A DNA stretch of 64,000 nt from Chondrinema litorale (GCF_026250525.1 NZ_CP111043.1:4663001-4727000), one strand, 5' to 3'; positions 1 through 9,598 are shown, numbered from the stretch's first letter. The notes: generated by a model from the sequence alone, not told the origin. A program made the numbers and translations.

Positions 1-2800
1 GATTCTTCCCAAATAGCAATAAAACTCTATCATTAAATGGATGCTTGGCTATAAGATTTGCCCTATCTGTAAGTTGAATTTTACTGTATTGTTGCTGCAG
101 TTGCACATCCCATTCAATAATTGTATTATTTTTATTACTTAAAAGCATCAATCCTTCATTATTTATATCAATTGAAAGGATGCCATCACTAATAACTTTA
201 GTTTCTAAATTCTTCCCTGTTTCAAGTTTCCAATACTTTAATTTGCCATCAGACGAAACACTAATAAATTGATCTGGTTTTGAAGGGTGGTAATCTATAT
301 CAGTTACGCTTTTATTATGTGCTTTAAAAGAATGAATACATTTTAACGTGTACTCATCTGCAAACCACTCTTTAATCATATTGTCTTTATAGCAAGCAAT
401 AATTCTTTTTCCTGAACTATGAAACCTAATATAATTGACACTACTGTAAAGGTTAAAAGGTAAAACTTCTTCTAAAAGATGGGTTGATAGTGAATAAGTA
501 TACAAGCCATCTTTATTACTAAAAATGATTTTATTATCCTGAAAAATGCTATTCGCTGATTTTATTGCAGTCTTAAATTTGACTTGAGTTATAAAAGTAA
601 ATTGCTGAGAATCAAAAAAATGGACCACTCCATTTTCAAAAGAAACTAAAAGCACATTCAAGCTTTGAAAGAATGAAATATCTATAATTTTTTCATCTAG
701 CAGGTTTAGTTTATTAATGCACTTTTGAGACTCAATTTCCCAAACCATTATATTACCTTCAATATCTAAGGTTACTAATCTTTCTAAATCAAGTTGTATT
801 AATTGAGTGATTTCACAATCATGACCTAAAAAGACTTGTTTTTTCTCTTGATTTACATAGTCCCAACACTCAAGTAATCCTTTATCAAAAACCATATAGA
901 TTTCAGATTCATTAATTCCTTTAAACATTTTGCTAATTGAAGAAAATGAAGGATTTGAAAAAGTACTATATTTTTGAAATGATAGGTTTATGTAACAGAA
1001 GAATCCAGTTTTGTCAATTAGAAATAACTCGTTTGACTTATAATCAAGCTTATAACAAATTAGTTTTTTTATTTTTGTTTGAATTGAATATTCTAATTTT
1101 CTCGAATTAAACTCCCAACAGTTTAAATAACCATTATTGTTAATTTCAAGAAAATGCTCTTCTCCTAGCGGAATAAATACACGTTCTTTTAGATTATAAA
1201 AAAATTGCTTTACAATATGTCTCGTTTCATAATTTACTACTGTACATTTATTCTTAAGAGATGAGTATAAAAATACTAGACTCTTGCAATGGTTTATCTC
1301 TATTTTGTCTGGAACAAAGTCTAGTATTTCAAAAAAGTTATGCTTATAAATTTTAGCATTTTCGAATGAAGCACTTAAGTAACTGTCTTTAAATTTTCTG
1401 CTACAAATTACCTTATTAAGATTGATACTGTATAAATCTAGATTATTAAAATTTAAACCTGAAAGCTCTCCTCTCGATTCTATAATAGTGGTAATTAAAT
1501 TCCAATTACTCCATCCGGTATACTTATCATTAAATACACCTTTGGCATAATGAAGTACTTTAAGCAATATACTTGGCTGATTTTCATCTGGAATAAACCA
1601 TCCTTTTTTATCGTCGTAAAGAGGTTTTAACTTGGTTTCACCACTAAGTTCACCAAGTAGATTTCTTATCTGAGAACTAAGTTTTCTATATCTTAAAAGT
1701 TTCGGTAAATCTTCGTTTGCTGCCAGACTTACTTTTATAGAATTTAAGATGTGCGATACCACAAAAAAGTCTTTGAAATATTGATGTCTAAACCTTATTG
1801 AAAGCTTACTATTCTTAAAATCATTTACTTCTCCTTCATCTTTAGAATAAACTAAGAAGATATTATTATCCAGAAAATCATTTATTAATTCGTTTAAAGT
1901 ATTATTGGTTTGAAATAACTTTTGAGGATCAATTGATGATAATTCCTTTTTTAAATACGGAAATGTTGTGGAATAATGGATAGTATAAAAATGACAGCAG
2001 GCTTGGTTAATGTACCTCACCAAAGTCGTTGTATTGATTGTTAAAACATCTTCTAAATACATTTTATAAGCCAAAAATGGCATAAAATGCTCTAACATAA
2101 AATGCTTTTTATAATTGTCTTTTACTAAATCGTATAATACAAACTTACAGCTTTCAGCATTTGAATTATATATATTACTGTTGGCTTTTTGATGTGTAAG
2201 TTGATTGTAAATTGATATAAAAGATTCACTTAAAAGGTTAGTATCCGTATTTTTATTTAATGAAAGTTCTTTAAAATCTTGATCGAAAAAAAACTTTCTC
2301 GAACTCCTGCAAGTAATAATGAATTTGATTTGATAATGCTCAGTTAAATAGTTTATAGCATTAAGCAGACTGTACAAGTTCTCTGCATGACAATCTTCTA
2401 CATTATCAATCAAAAAAACTAATTCCTTTTTAGCATTCAATAATTCACTAAGCGATAAATTATAGTGCTCTTCAATATATAATTCTAATAAGGAAGTAGG
2501 TTGTTTAGTAGAATAGAAAAATGAAATATTGAAAAGATCAACAAAAAAAACTAATTGATCAGATTCTTTATTATTCAATAATTTTTCCCACACATAATAA
2601 AGCAATACAGATTTTCCAGCGGCTTGTGGACCTGTAATTAGGATTTTATTAAGATTAAAAAAATCACTTTGAAATGAGGAATATAATTCAGGAACTATAA
2701 TTTTATGATAAGCCTCAAATAGCTTATCACTCTTATAGGTCTTTTTTAATTGATCAAAAACTGTTATTATTTTTTCTCTATATAATTCATTTTCATTCAC
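1..2800 (-). CDS. NACHT/STAND-type NTPase with pentapeptide-like and WD40 repeats (partial, C-terminus beyond left edge)
   Basis: This open frame of 933 codons has no stop down to the left edge, so the C-terminus is missing. The only usable start is GTG at 2798-2800; an in-frame TAG lies four codons upstream. Seen in the translation: Walker A GPQAAGKS at residues 57-64, Walker B LVFLIDNVED at 127-136, a sensor-like IITCRSSR near 161-168, and FRHQYFKDFF near 335-345, which resembles the winged-helix motif that follows NACHT domains. An S-G-L-N-F-N-N-L-D-L segment near 444-480 looks like pentapeptide repeats. WD40-like blades follow, for example KAHNKSVTDIDYHPSKPD and SVSSDGKLKYW. STAND proteins are signal-responsive ATPases, many of them in regulation or anti-phage defence. 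No effector domain is visible before Walker A. The GTG overlaps the stop of the lipoprotein gene upstream, which suggests co-translation. The family is fairly sure; the role is unknown. Confidence 0.82.
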   Translation of the reverse strand, partial: MNENELYREKIITVFDQLKKTYKSDKLFEAYHKIIVPELYSSFQSDFFNLNKILITGPQAAGKSVLLYYVWEKLLNNKESDQLVFFVDLFNISFFYSTKQPTSLLELYIEEHYNLSLSELLNAKKELVFLIDNVEDCHAENLYSLLNAINYLTEHYQIKFIITCRSSRKFFFDQDFKELSLNKNTDTNLLSESFISIYNQLTHQKANSNIYNSNAESCKFVLYDLVKDNYKKHFMLEHFMPFLAYKMYLEDVLTINTTTLVRYINQACCHFYTIHYSTTFPYLKKELSSIDPQKLFQTNNTLNELINDFLDNNIFLVYSKDEGEVNDFKNSKLSIRFRHQYFKDFFVVSHILNSIKVSLAANEDLPKLLRYRKLSSQIRNLLGELSGETKLKPLYDDKKGWFIPDENQPSILLKVLHYAKGVFNDKYTGWSNWNLITTIIESRGELSGLNFNNLDLYSINLNKVICSRKFKDSYLSASFENAKIYKHNFFEILDFVPDKIEINHCKSLVFLYSSLKNKCTVVNYETRHIVKQFFYNLKERVFIPLGEEHFLEINNNGYLNCWEFNSRKLEYSIQTKIKKLICYKLDYKSNELFLIDKTGFFCYINLSFQKYSTFSNPSFSSISKMFKGINESEIYMVFDKGLLECWDYVNQEKKQVFLGHDCEITQLIQLDLERLVTLDIEGNIMVWEIESQKCINKLNLLDEKIIDISFFQSLNVLLVSFENGVVHFFDSQQFTFITQVKFKTAIKSANSIFQDNKIIFSNKDGLYTYSLSTHLLEEVLPFNLYSSVNYIRFHSSGKRIIACYKDNMIKEWFADEYTLKCIHSFKAHNKSVTDIDYHPSKPDQFISVSSDGKLKYWKLETGKNLETKVISDGILSIDINNEGLMLLSNKNNTIIEWDVQLQQQYSKIQLTDRANLIAKHPFNDRVLLLFGKN

Positions 2801-4766
2801 TAACCACTCGATCTATATGTAAAATTTGATCTCCTACTTCTAGTTGATGAACCACTTCCATTCCATCTTTTACTTTAGCAAATATGGTATAACGGCCATT
2901 TAAATGAGGTGCTGGTGAGTGAGTTATAAAAAACTGACAACTCTCTGTATCTTTTCCGGCAGATGCAATACCTACCATGCCTTCTTCAATATATTCTTGA
3001 TAACTAAACTCAGATCTTATAGTTTCTGGTAAACCTCCAAAACCATCTCCTCTCGGACAACCACCCTGAATTACAAAATCGGGTACATTTCGGTGAAAAT
3101 ACTTCCCATTGTAAAATTGATCTTTCAATAATTCAACAAACATGGCTACAGTTCCCGGAGTTGATTCTACCATTAATTCTATAAGAATATCACCTTTAGA
3201 TGTGTTTATTAAAACCTTTTCATCTTTAGAAATATCATGTAACATGGACCAGTTAATTGTTCCTATATGCTCTGGAATGTGGTTTATTGGTTCTTCTTTA
3301 CCTTCAATATAGTAAATAGTTTTATTAAGTTCAATCCATGCTTCTATTTTCAAAGGTAGTTCTAGCGTGTTTAATGCTTCTTTAAGAAACTCATAATCTT
3401 CTATGTAACTTTTTAATGGCATATTTTCATCTCTTAAAGCCAAAGCTCCTAGGTAAACTAAAGCAACATCACCTGTAAGCATTGCCTCTTTAAAGCTTTT
3501 AACAAAATTGGACTTTGCCAATGAATCACTTTCTAGGTATGCTATAAAATCTTCCTTTTTAAGCTGATTTAGCAGACCTTCAAAAGCTGTAGTTGTAATA
3601 ATAGAAGCCGTATCTGTTAAAATGAGTTTTTGTAATAATGGAATGGAAAACCTATCGGCCGCTTCTGCCTGTAAAAGTCTGGCAATTTTGTAATTGTTTG
3701 TTTCACCAGCAAGTTGCTCAAGAAGATAATCGTCTACTTCTTTCATCGAAGCAATTTCTTTACATCTGATTAATAAATCTTCTTTTGCTCTTCCTTTTTG
3801 CTGTTTTTTAGCAGCATCTATCAATTGCCTAATCTCAGATTTGGGCACATTGTTTTTTAGATAGTTTGATGCTGTAATATTTACGGCTTGATGTGGATGG
3901 TTTAATGCTTCCCAAAAAAACGTATTTACTTTTGGATAAGAATAGCCTTCCATCACTTTTAGAATACTAATGTAAGCTCTGTAGTCGCAATCTGGATCGG
4001 CTAATACATTTTGTAAAAAATTAAGTAAATCATCACTCGTAACTCCAATTAAAGATTTAATGAGCGACGATTTCACATAGGGGTTACTCTCATTTACAAT
4101 TGCTTTATCTATATCTTTTTGGTAAGCAGAAAAATCTCTTTTACGAAATCTTGATAAATAGTTGGATGCAGCAATTCTTTCAGGAATATCTAAAGAGTTT
4201 TTGATGATATCTATAGCTAGTTTATCTCCTAACTCAGATAAATTATCATTTAAACCTGCATAATAATAAGCCCACATTAGGGGCTCCTTTTCGTCGGGTA
4301 ATCTTTCTAATACTTCAGCAAGATAATTTAAACTCTCCTCAGTATAAGCACATTTTCCATATGCTTTTAATGTTGTAGAAATAACCTTAGGCTCATTTAT
4401 ATCTTCTATGGCTGAAATAATATAGGGAAGTGCTAAATCGCTTCTCGTTTGCCCTAAAGAAAATGCTGCTGCATTTTTTACTGCCAACGATGTATCGTTA
4501 ATAACTAAACTACCTAAATCTTTAATTACAGATGTGTCTTGAACAGAGCCATAAGCAAAAGCAGCTTCTTCGCGATATTCACTATTGATATTACTTAAAT
4601 ATTGACTGAGCTGTTGAGAATCTCTTTGATCTTTATAATGGTAGATTTTCCTTAATTCTTCGTCATTAAACTTGTTTTTCCAGTCTATATCTGTGAGTGA
4701 TTCTTGCTCTTTACAGCTAAAAAAAATACAGTTAAGTACTAAAAAAAGCCTTACAGCATACTTCAT
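2793..4766 (-). CDS. HEAT-repeat lipoprotein with C-terminal cyclophilin-type peptidyl-prolyl isomerase domain
   Basis: A 657-residue protein with a lipoprotein signal: a hydrophobic stretch ending in IFFSC at about residue 18, followed by K and E. Residues 60-480 are alpha-helical repeats of HEAT type (for example AVKNAAAFSLGQ and AVNITASNYL). Residues 500-655 are a cyclophilin domain with the expected signatures YFHRNVPDFVIQGG, GMVGIASAG, SCQFFITHSPAPHLNGRYT and TIFAKV. The active-site Arg, Phe and Gln of the FHR-xxxx-F-x-x-Q motif are present. It probably acts in the periplasm as a folding helper anchored by lipid, with the repeats binding a client. It lies 19 bases after the LacI-type gene and overlaps the NTPase gene downstream by 8 bases, so the three may be co-transcribed. 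Family assignment is firm; the client is unknown. Confidence 0.88.
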   Translation of the reverse strand: MKYAVRLFLVLNCIFFSCKEQESLTDIDWKNKFNDEELRKIYHYKDQRDSQQLSQYLSNINSEYREEAAFAYGSVQDTSVIKDLGSLVINDTSLAVKNAAAFSLGQTRSDLALPYIISAIEDINEPKVISTTLKAYGKCAYTEESLNYLAEVLERLPDEKEPLMWAYYYAGLNDNLSELGDKLAIDIIKNSLDIPERIAASNYLSRFRKRDFSAYQKDIDKAIVNESNPYVKSSLIKSLIGVTSDDLLNFLQNVLADPDCDYRAYISILKVMEGYSYPKVNTFFWEALNHPHQAVNITASNYLKNNVPKSEIRQLIDAAKKQQKGRAKEDLLIRCKEIASMKEVDDYLLEQLAGETNNYKIARLLQAEAADRFSIPLLQKLILTDTASIITTTAFEGLLNQLKKEDFIAYLESDSLAKSNFVKSFKEAMLTGDVALVYLGALALRDENMPLKSYIEDYEFLKEALNTLELPLKIEAWIELNKTIYYIEGKEEPINHIPEHIGTINWSMLHDISKDEKVLINTSKGDILIELMVESTPGTVAMFVELLKDQFYNGKYFHRNVPDFVIQGGCPRGDGFGGLPETIRSEFSYQEYIEEGMVGIASAGKDTESCQFFITHSPAPHLNGRYTIFAKVKDGMEVVHQLEVGDQILHIDRVVSE

Positions 4767-4785
4767 GGTAATAATATTAATGGAT

Positions 4786-5817
4786 TCAGTAAATTTTTCT
4801 TTTTGACGATTCTCTTACAATTAGTTCTGTTTCCATTACAATCTTCTCAAAAGTTGGATCTTCTCCTTCTTTCAAATTAATCTCAGCTAATAATATTTCT
4901 GCTGCTTTTTTTCCTATTTCAAATTCTGGTTGAGAGATTGTAGTTAAACTTGGCGAAACAATATCTGCCATAGGTTCATTATTAAAACCTATTAGAGCTA
5001 TATCTTCAGGAATTTTTAAATTCTTTTGTTTAATAACCAACATCGCCGATGTTGCAAGTCGATCACTCATAGCAAAAATAGCATCTGGCATATCTTCTAG
5101 TTCAAGTAATTGTAAAGTAATTCTCTTGGCATCATCTCGGCTCACATCGCAATGTGTAACCCAGTCAGGATTGTAAGTAAGATTATTTTTTAATAAAGTG
5201 TCTTTGTAACCTTCTAATCTTTTTTGGCTCAAAGCTAAATGTTGAGGACCTCCCAAATATGCGATTTTTTTACAGCCTCTTGAGATTAAATGTTCAACTG
5301 CTTTTGAGGCTGCATCATAGTTATTGGCAACCACATGTGAACTTTGGATCGCTTCACATTCGCGGTCAAAAAATACAAGTGGAATTCCTTTATTTTGAAT
5401 TTGCCTGAAATGATCAAACTTATTGGTTTCACCTGATACAGAAACTAAAATGCCATCTACTCTACCGGCTGCCATATTTCTTATGTTTTGCACCTCGCGC
5501 TCATAAGACTCATTTGTCTGGCAAACCATTACAGTGTAACCTGCTTTTATAGTAGTCGCTTCTATTCCTTCTAAAGCTGCTGAAAAAAAGTGATATCCCA
5601 TTTTCGGAACTATAACTCCTATCGTGTTAGTCCTTTTTTTGAGTAAACTTAATGAAACTGCATTTGGTTGATAGTCAAGTTTAGAAGCTAATTCAACTAC
5701 TTTATTCTTCGTTTCTTCTTTAATTTCATGATGATCCCTCAACGCTCTGGAAACTGTTGAGGTTGAAATATTTAAAGCCTTTGCTATATCTTTAATGGTT
5801 ACTCTTCCTTTTTCCAT
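4786..5817 (-). CDS. LacI/GalR-family transcriptional regulator
   Basis: A 343-residue protein. Residues 6-25 form the LacI-type helix-turn-helix (TIKDIAKALNISTSTVSRAL), followed by the hinge YQPNAVSLSLLKKRTNTIGV and a periplasmic-binding-protein-like effector domain up to about residue 335. Proteins of this family repress sugar or sugar-acid genes and release DNA when the ligand binds. It is divergent from a GntP-type transporter, with 304 bases between them that contain palindromes of LacI-operator type, so the transporter is the most likely target. ATG start at 5815-5817. Ligand not predictable; gluconate or a related sugar acid is an inference from the neighbour only. Confidence 0.92.
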   Translation of the reverse strand: MEKGRVTIKDIAKALNISTSTVSRALRDHHEIKEETKNKVVELASKLDYQPNAVSLSLLKKRTNTIGVIVPKMGYHFFSAALEGIEATTIKAGYTVMVCQTNESYEREVQNIRNMAAGRVDGILVSVSGETNKFDHFRQIQNKGIPLVFFDRECEAIQSSHVVANNYDAASKAVEHLISRGCKKIAYLGGPQHLALSQKRLEGYKDTLLKNNLTYNPDWVTHCDVSRDDAKRITLQLLELEDMPDAIFAMSDRLATSAMLVIKQKNLKIPEDIALIGFNNEPMADIVSPSLTTISQPEFEIGKKAAEILLAEINLKEGEDPTFEKIVMETELIVRESSKRKIY

Positions 5818-6013
5818 AATTATCCTTTACCGGAAAGTTTATGTTAATAATGCTGATAAAAATATCATCATTAGATAAATATGCTCATTGCTTGTTAAAA
5901 GATTGATAAAATTACAATTTAGAAAAACAAAAAAGTATTAATATAGATTTTATCCAATTTTTTTTGATTTAATAATCACAAAAATAAGTATTAGTTATTA
6001 GTTCAGGTTGAAA

Positions 6014-6027
6014 TTATAACGTTTTAA
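6014..6027. promoter_or_regulatory. Candidate LacI-family operator
   Basis: TTATAACGTTTTAA is an imperfect palindrome (six of seven arm positions match) with a central CG, the layout typical of LacI/GalR operators. It lies about 95 bases before the transporter start and between the two divergent genes. The sequence is seen; the binding is inferred. Confidence 0.4.
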
Positions 6028-6086
6028 ATCTTGCTTAACTAAAAGTATATCTTCTTTAGCTTTCAAGAAATAATATAAAAAACTAT

Positions 6087-6102
6087 CTTAAGTCAACTTA
6101 AG
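6087..6102. promoter_or_regulatory. Inverted repeat CTTAAG-N4-CTTAAG upstream of gntP-type gene
   Basis: Two copies of CTTAAG, each self-palindromic, flank TCAA, 20 bases before the GTG start of the transporter. This could be a second operator or a site overlapping the promoter. No functional evidence beyond symmetry and position. Confidence 0.3.
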
Positions 6103-6121
6103 ACTTATAACCATTTAAACA

Positions 6122-7456
6122 GTGCTTATACTTTTTTATCTACTTATAAGTATTCTAATACTTATCGTTAGCAGTACCAAGTTCAAACTTCATCCCTTTT
6201 TTGCCCTTATTATTAGCAGTATCGTTTTTGGCTTTCTTGCTGGCATACCAACAGCAGAACTTATTATCACAATAAATAAAGGTTTTGGAGATACATTAGG
6301 CTCCATTGGCTTAATTATTATTTTAGGCTCTGTAATCGGTAAGTTTTTGGAGAAAACAGGTGGGGCAATTGTACTTGCAGACAACATTTTAAAACTCACT
6401 AATAATAAAGCTATTTCGCTTACAATGGCTTTGGTAGGTTATGTTGTTTCTATTCCTGTATTTGCAGATTCTGGTTTCATAATACTTTCCTCACTAAAAA
6501 AATCTTTAGCAGCCAAAGCGAAAATTTCAGTTTTAGGACCTACAATAGCTTTGAGTGTTGGCTTATTAGCTTCACATTCAATGCTGCCTCCTACACCAGG
6601 GCCAGTTGCAGCTACTGGTATAATTGGAGCCAATCTGGGATTAGTCATTTTATTTGGTATGCCTATTAGCTTATTCGGAGTTTTATGTGCGTGGTTTTTT
6701 GTAGAAAAAATGAATAAAAAGGTTTATATCTCACCCGGTGAAATTGAAAAAGACTCGAAAATAATTTCGGATGAGGTAAAACCAAGTTTACTTAAAGCTG
6801 TATTGCCAATTCTAATACCTATAGCTTTAATAGTTTTAAAGACGATTGCAGTTTTACCATCCTTTCCTTTTGGGAAATCTTTATTTTACGATGTAGCAAC
6901 TTTATTAGGAGAACCATTCTCTGCACTTTTGATAGGCTTATTCTTTGCGCTTTTGTTACCTTCTAATTTTAAGTTTGATTATTGGTCTTCTAAAGGTTGG
7001 GTTGGACAAGCTATTTACGATGCAGCCATTGTTTTGTTAATAACTGGCGCAGGAGGAGCATTTGGGAAAGTACTGCAAAGCTCACCTATAAGTGAAATAA
7101 TTACAGAGAAATTTCTAATTGAAGAAAATGGCATTTGGTTGCCATTCTTAATTGCTGCAGCATTAAAAAGTGCTCAGGGTTCTTCTACAGTTGCCATAAT
7201 TACCACGGCTTCTTTAATAGCACCTCTAACTCCTGCTTTAGGTTTAAATAGTGAATTTGGTCTTGCACTCACAGTATCAGCAATTGGCGCAGGTTCAGTG
7301 GTTGTATCTCACGCTAATGACAGCTTCTTTTGGGTAGTTGTACAGATGTCGGGATTAAATATTAGTGAGGGCTATAAATACCAAAGCACTGGAACCGGTA
7401 TACTTGGCGCCAGTGCTATGTTGTTAATTTTTATTCTTTCTTTATTTCTGATTTAG
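6122..7456 (+). CDS. GntP-family sugar-acid:proton symporter
   Basis: A 444-residue inner-membrane protein with about 12 hydrophobic segments. Family signatures include the SIGLIIILGSVIGKFLEKTG region near residues 61-80, SHSMLPPTPGPVAATGIIG near 152-170 and SVVVSHANDSFFWVV near 392-406. GntP proteins import gluconate or related sugar acids with protons. The start is GTG at 6122; no upstream in-frame ATG is visible. A divergent LacI-type repressor is the likely regulator. No catabolic genes for gluconate are adjacent, so the substrate is open. Confidence 0.9.
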   Translation: MLILFYLLISILILIVSSTKFKLHPFFALIISSIVFGFLAGIPTAELIITINKGFGDTLGSIGLIIILGSVIGKFLEKTGGAIVLADNILKLTNNKAISLTMALVGYVVSIPVFADSGFIILSSLKKSLAAKAKISVLGPTIALSVGLLASHSMLPPTPGPVAATGIIGANLGLVILFGMPISLFGVLCAWFFVEKMNKKVYISPGEIEKDSKIISDEVKPSLLKAVLPILIPIALIVLKTIAVLPSFPFGKSLFYDVATLLGEPFSALLIGLFFALLLPSNFKFDYWSSKGWVGQAIYDAAIVLLITGAGGAFGKVLQSSPISEIITEKFLIEENGIWLPFLIAAALKSAQGSSTVAIITTASLIAPLTPALGLNSEFGLALTVSAIGAGSVVVSHANDSFFWVVVQMSGLNISEGYKYQSTGTGILGASAMLLIFILSLFLI

Positions 7457-7459
7457 AAC

Positions 7460-9598
7460 TTAATTAGCTCTACTAAAACCATCTTCTTTTTTGATTACTT
7501 TAAGCTCAATTCTCCTGTTGATTTCTCTTCCATCTTTTTCATCGTCATTACTAACAATCGGATTTACTTCACCATATCCAACAGCCGTTAACCTTGAACT
7601 TTCAACACCATTTTCAATTAAATAATCAACAACTGCCTGAGCTCTTCTTTGAGACAAATATTTGTTGTAGTCTCTTGGACCAACATTATCTGTATGACCA
7701 CCAATTTCTGCATTTATTTTTGGGTTTTGAACTAGATAAGCAACAATTCCATTTAACTCGTCAAAAGATTCAGACTTAAGTTTAGCTTCATCCATATCAA
7801 AATAAATTCTTTTAAGCACAAATTTGCCAGATGCACTATTGAATTTACTTTCTAATTCTTTAGCTTCTTGCATCTCTTTGTTCGAGAAATCTGCTTTTGC
7901 CACAACTCCTGTACTTTCATCAACTGGTTGTACAACTTCTTCTTCATCTACAATTGGTTGCTCTTCTACAATTTCTTCTTTTACTTCTTCAACCTCTTCT
8001 GTAATTGGCATTATACTCTCTTCTACTTGCACATCATTTTTAGCTACTGCATCCAATTCTTGTGCACCTGCAAGATTAATTCTTATAGTTTTCTCTAAAT
8101 TTTCAGGATCTTTTAAAGAACCTAATGGAGAGAATTTTTCCGTATAAACTTCTTTATCGTCTTTAAAAACTCTTACACTCACATCTGTAAAAGCAGGTAC
8201 CACACAATGTGCTTTACCTTGTTGATCTGTTGTCAAATCGAGGCTTTCAATTCCAGACTGTAAAACTATAATAGCTTCATTTACTGGCGAATCGTCAGCA
8301 ATGTTTAAAACTGTTAGGTTTACATCTACTGTATCGAATAAGTAAGCTCTGTAAATATCTTCTCGACCCATTCCACCAATTCTATTAGAAGTGAAATACG
8401 CCACATCATTTTTAACATTAAAGAAAATATCGTCGCTTACAGAATTAAGCGGGTAACCCATATTTTCTGGTTTCTTATATCTACGGGATGTCGGGTTATA
8501 TTCACTTTTAAAAATATCGAACCCACCCATACTGTTGTGACCTTTAGAAGAAAAATACAAAGTGCCATCTTCAGCAATAAATGGAGAGTCTTCATCTTCT
8601 TCAGTATTTAGCTCATTTAGTGGGCTAGCTTTTCCCCATTCGCCATTGCTAGATTTATGAGAAATAAATAAATCTAGATCTCCATCTTTATTTTTATAAT
8701 CAGAACTAAATACTAGTGTCTGTTCATCTGGTGAGATAAAACCATGAGATTCCCTGCTGTTTCTATTATTAATATTTGACCCTAATGATTTCGGGTGAGT
8801 CCATTTACCGTGTTCAAACTCTGTAACAAACAAATCTTTTTTCTGGTAAATCATCATTTTTTTATCATCACCAAAAAGTTGAACAGTAGCATCATGCCCA
8901 ACAGTAACTAAGCCTTTTAATCTTTCAGCTTTTCCCCATTCATCATTTTCATCTAATGAAGAAGTGAGTATATCTTCCATATATGTTCCCGTTTTTTCCC
9001 CACCTTTGTTGTCTTCTCTTCTGGTAGTATAGTGAATAGTTCTGTGGTCTTTAGTAAGAATTGCTGAGTACTCAGGGTTTTCAGAATTTATATTACCTCC
9101 AAGGTTTTCTACCCTAACAGGTTTTGCATTGGCATAGATTTTCTTTGCTGCATGTATGCTTTTTTCAAGCTCATCTACCTCATCAGACATTAAAGTTCTG
9201 TATTTATCTTTGTGAATTTCTATGTTAGAAAGGGCTTCGTCAAAATGGTTGTTTCTAAACTGAGCAAATGCAAGCCAGTAGTAAATATCTTTGGAATCTT
9301 TAAATCTCTCAGGTCTAATAATGCTCAGCCTCTCCAAAGCTTTTTGTGGTGAAGCCAATCTTAAATAGCCTACACCAGCAAAATATGCTGCAGTATAATT
9401 ATTATTATCTATACTAAGTGCTTTTTCAAAATACTCTAGAGATCCCTTAATATTATCGTCATTATATTCTTTCTCTCCCTTTTTAAGAAGTGACTTTACA
9501 TTTTGAGCATATGTTAGATTTGAACATACTAGTAAACACCCAAAAAGCAATGAATATATGAGTTGTTTATGTTTAGTCTTCTGATTAGTAAATACCAT
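7460..9598 (-). CDS. PorE-like outer-membrane-associated protein: TPR, PD40 propeller, carboxypeptidase-regulatory-like and OmpA domains
   Basis: A 712-residue protein with a cleavable signal (hydrophobic 14-29, then TYAQ). Residues 35-140 are TPR repeats, 165-410 a PD40-type propeller with repeated blades such as SPDEQTLVFSSDYKNKDGD and EDGTLYFSSKGHNSMGG, 425-510 a CarboxypepD_reg-like beta domain, 530-575 an acidic Glu/Val-rich linker, and 595-705 an OmpA-like peptidoglycan-binding domain (IYFDMDEAKLK, IGGHTDNVG, LSQRRAQAVVDYL). This order matches PorE of the type IX secretion system, but Bacteroidota carry many paralogues and no PorP/SprF partner is adjacent, so I do not assign the symbol. 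It converges on the transporter gene with only three bases between the stops. Confidence 0.85.
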   Translation of the reverse strand: MVFTNQKTKHKQLIYSLLFGCLLVCSNLTYAQNVKSLLKKGEKEYNDDNIKGSLEYFEKALSIDNNNYTAAYFAGVGYLRLASPQKALERLSIIRPERFKDSKDIYYWLAFAQFRNNHFDEALSNIEIHKDKYRTLMSDEVDELEKSIHAAKKIYANAKPVRVENLGGNINSENPEYSAILTKDHRTIHYTTRREDNKGGEKTGTYMEDILTSSLDENDEWGKAERLKGLVTVGHDATVQLFGDDKKMMIYQKKDLFVTEFEHGKWTHPKSLGSNINNRNSRESHGFISPDEQTLVFSSDYKNKDGDLDLFISHKSSNGEWGKASPLNELNTEEDEDSPFIAEDGTLYFSSKGHNSMGGFDIFKSEYNPTSRRYKKPENMGYPLNSVSDDIFFNVKNDVAYFTSNRIGGMGREDIYRAYLFDTVDVNLTVLNIADDSPVNEAIIVLQSGIESLDLTTDQQGKAHCVVPAFTDVSVRVFKDDKEVYTEKFSPLGSLKDPENLEKTIRINLAGAQELDAVAKNDVQVEESIMPITEEVEEVKEEIVEEQPIVDEEEVVQPVDESTGVVAKADFSNKEMQEAKELESKFNSASGKFVLKRIYFDMDEAKLKSESFDELNGIVAYLVQNPKINAEIGGHTDNVGPRDYNKYLSQRRAQAVVDYLIENGVESSRLTAVGYGEVNPIVSNDDEKDGREINRRIELKVIKKEDGFSRAN

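Larger units (their letters stand above)
5818..6121. other. Divergent intergenic region between lacI-type regulator and gntP-type gene
   Basis: This AT-rich 304-base stretch contains no credible open frame. It holds two palindromic sites near the transporter start (6014-6027 and 6087-6102), listed separately. No clear TAnnTTTG promoter element was found by eye. Confidence 0.7.

Noticed and set aside
7594..8147. Plus-strand open frames inside the PorE-like gene, rich in Ser, Phe and Cys
   Set aside because: They are opposite-strand shadows of the Glu/Val-rich and OmpA-coding parts of a well-supported gene.
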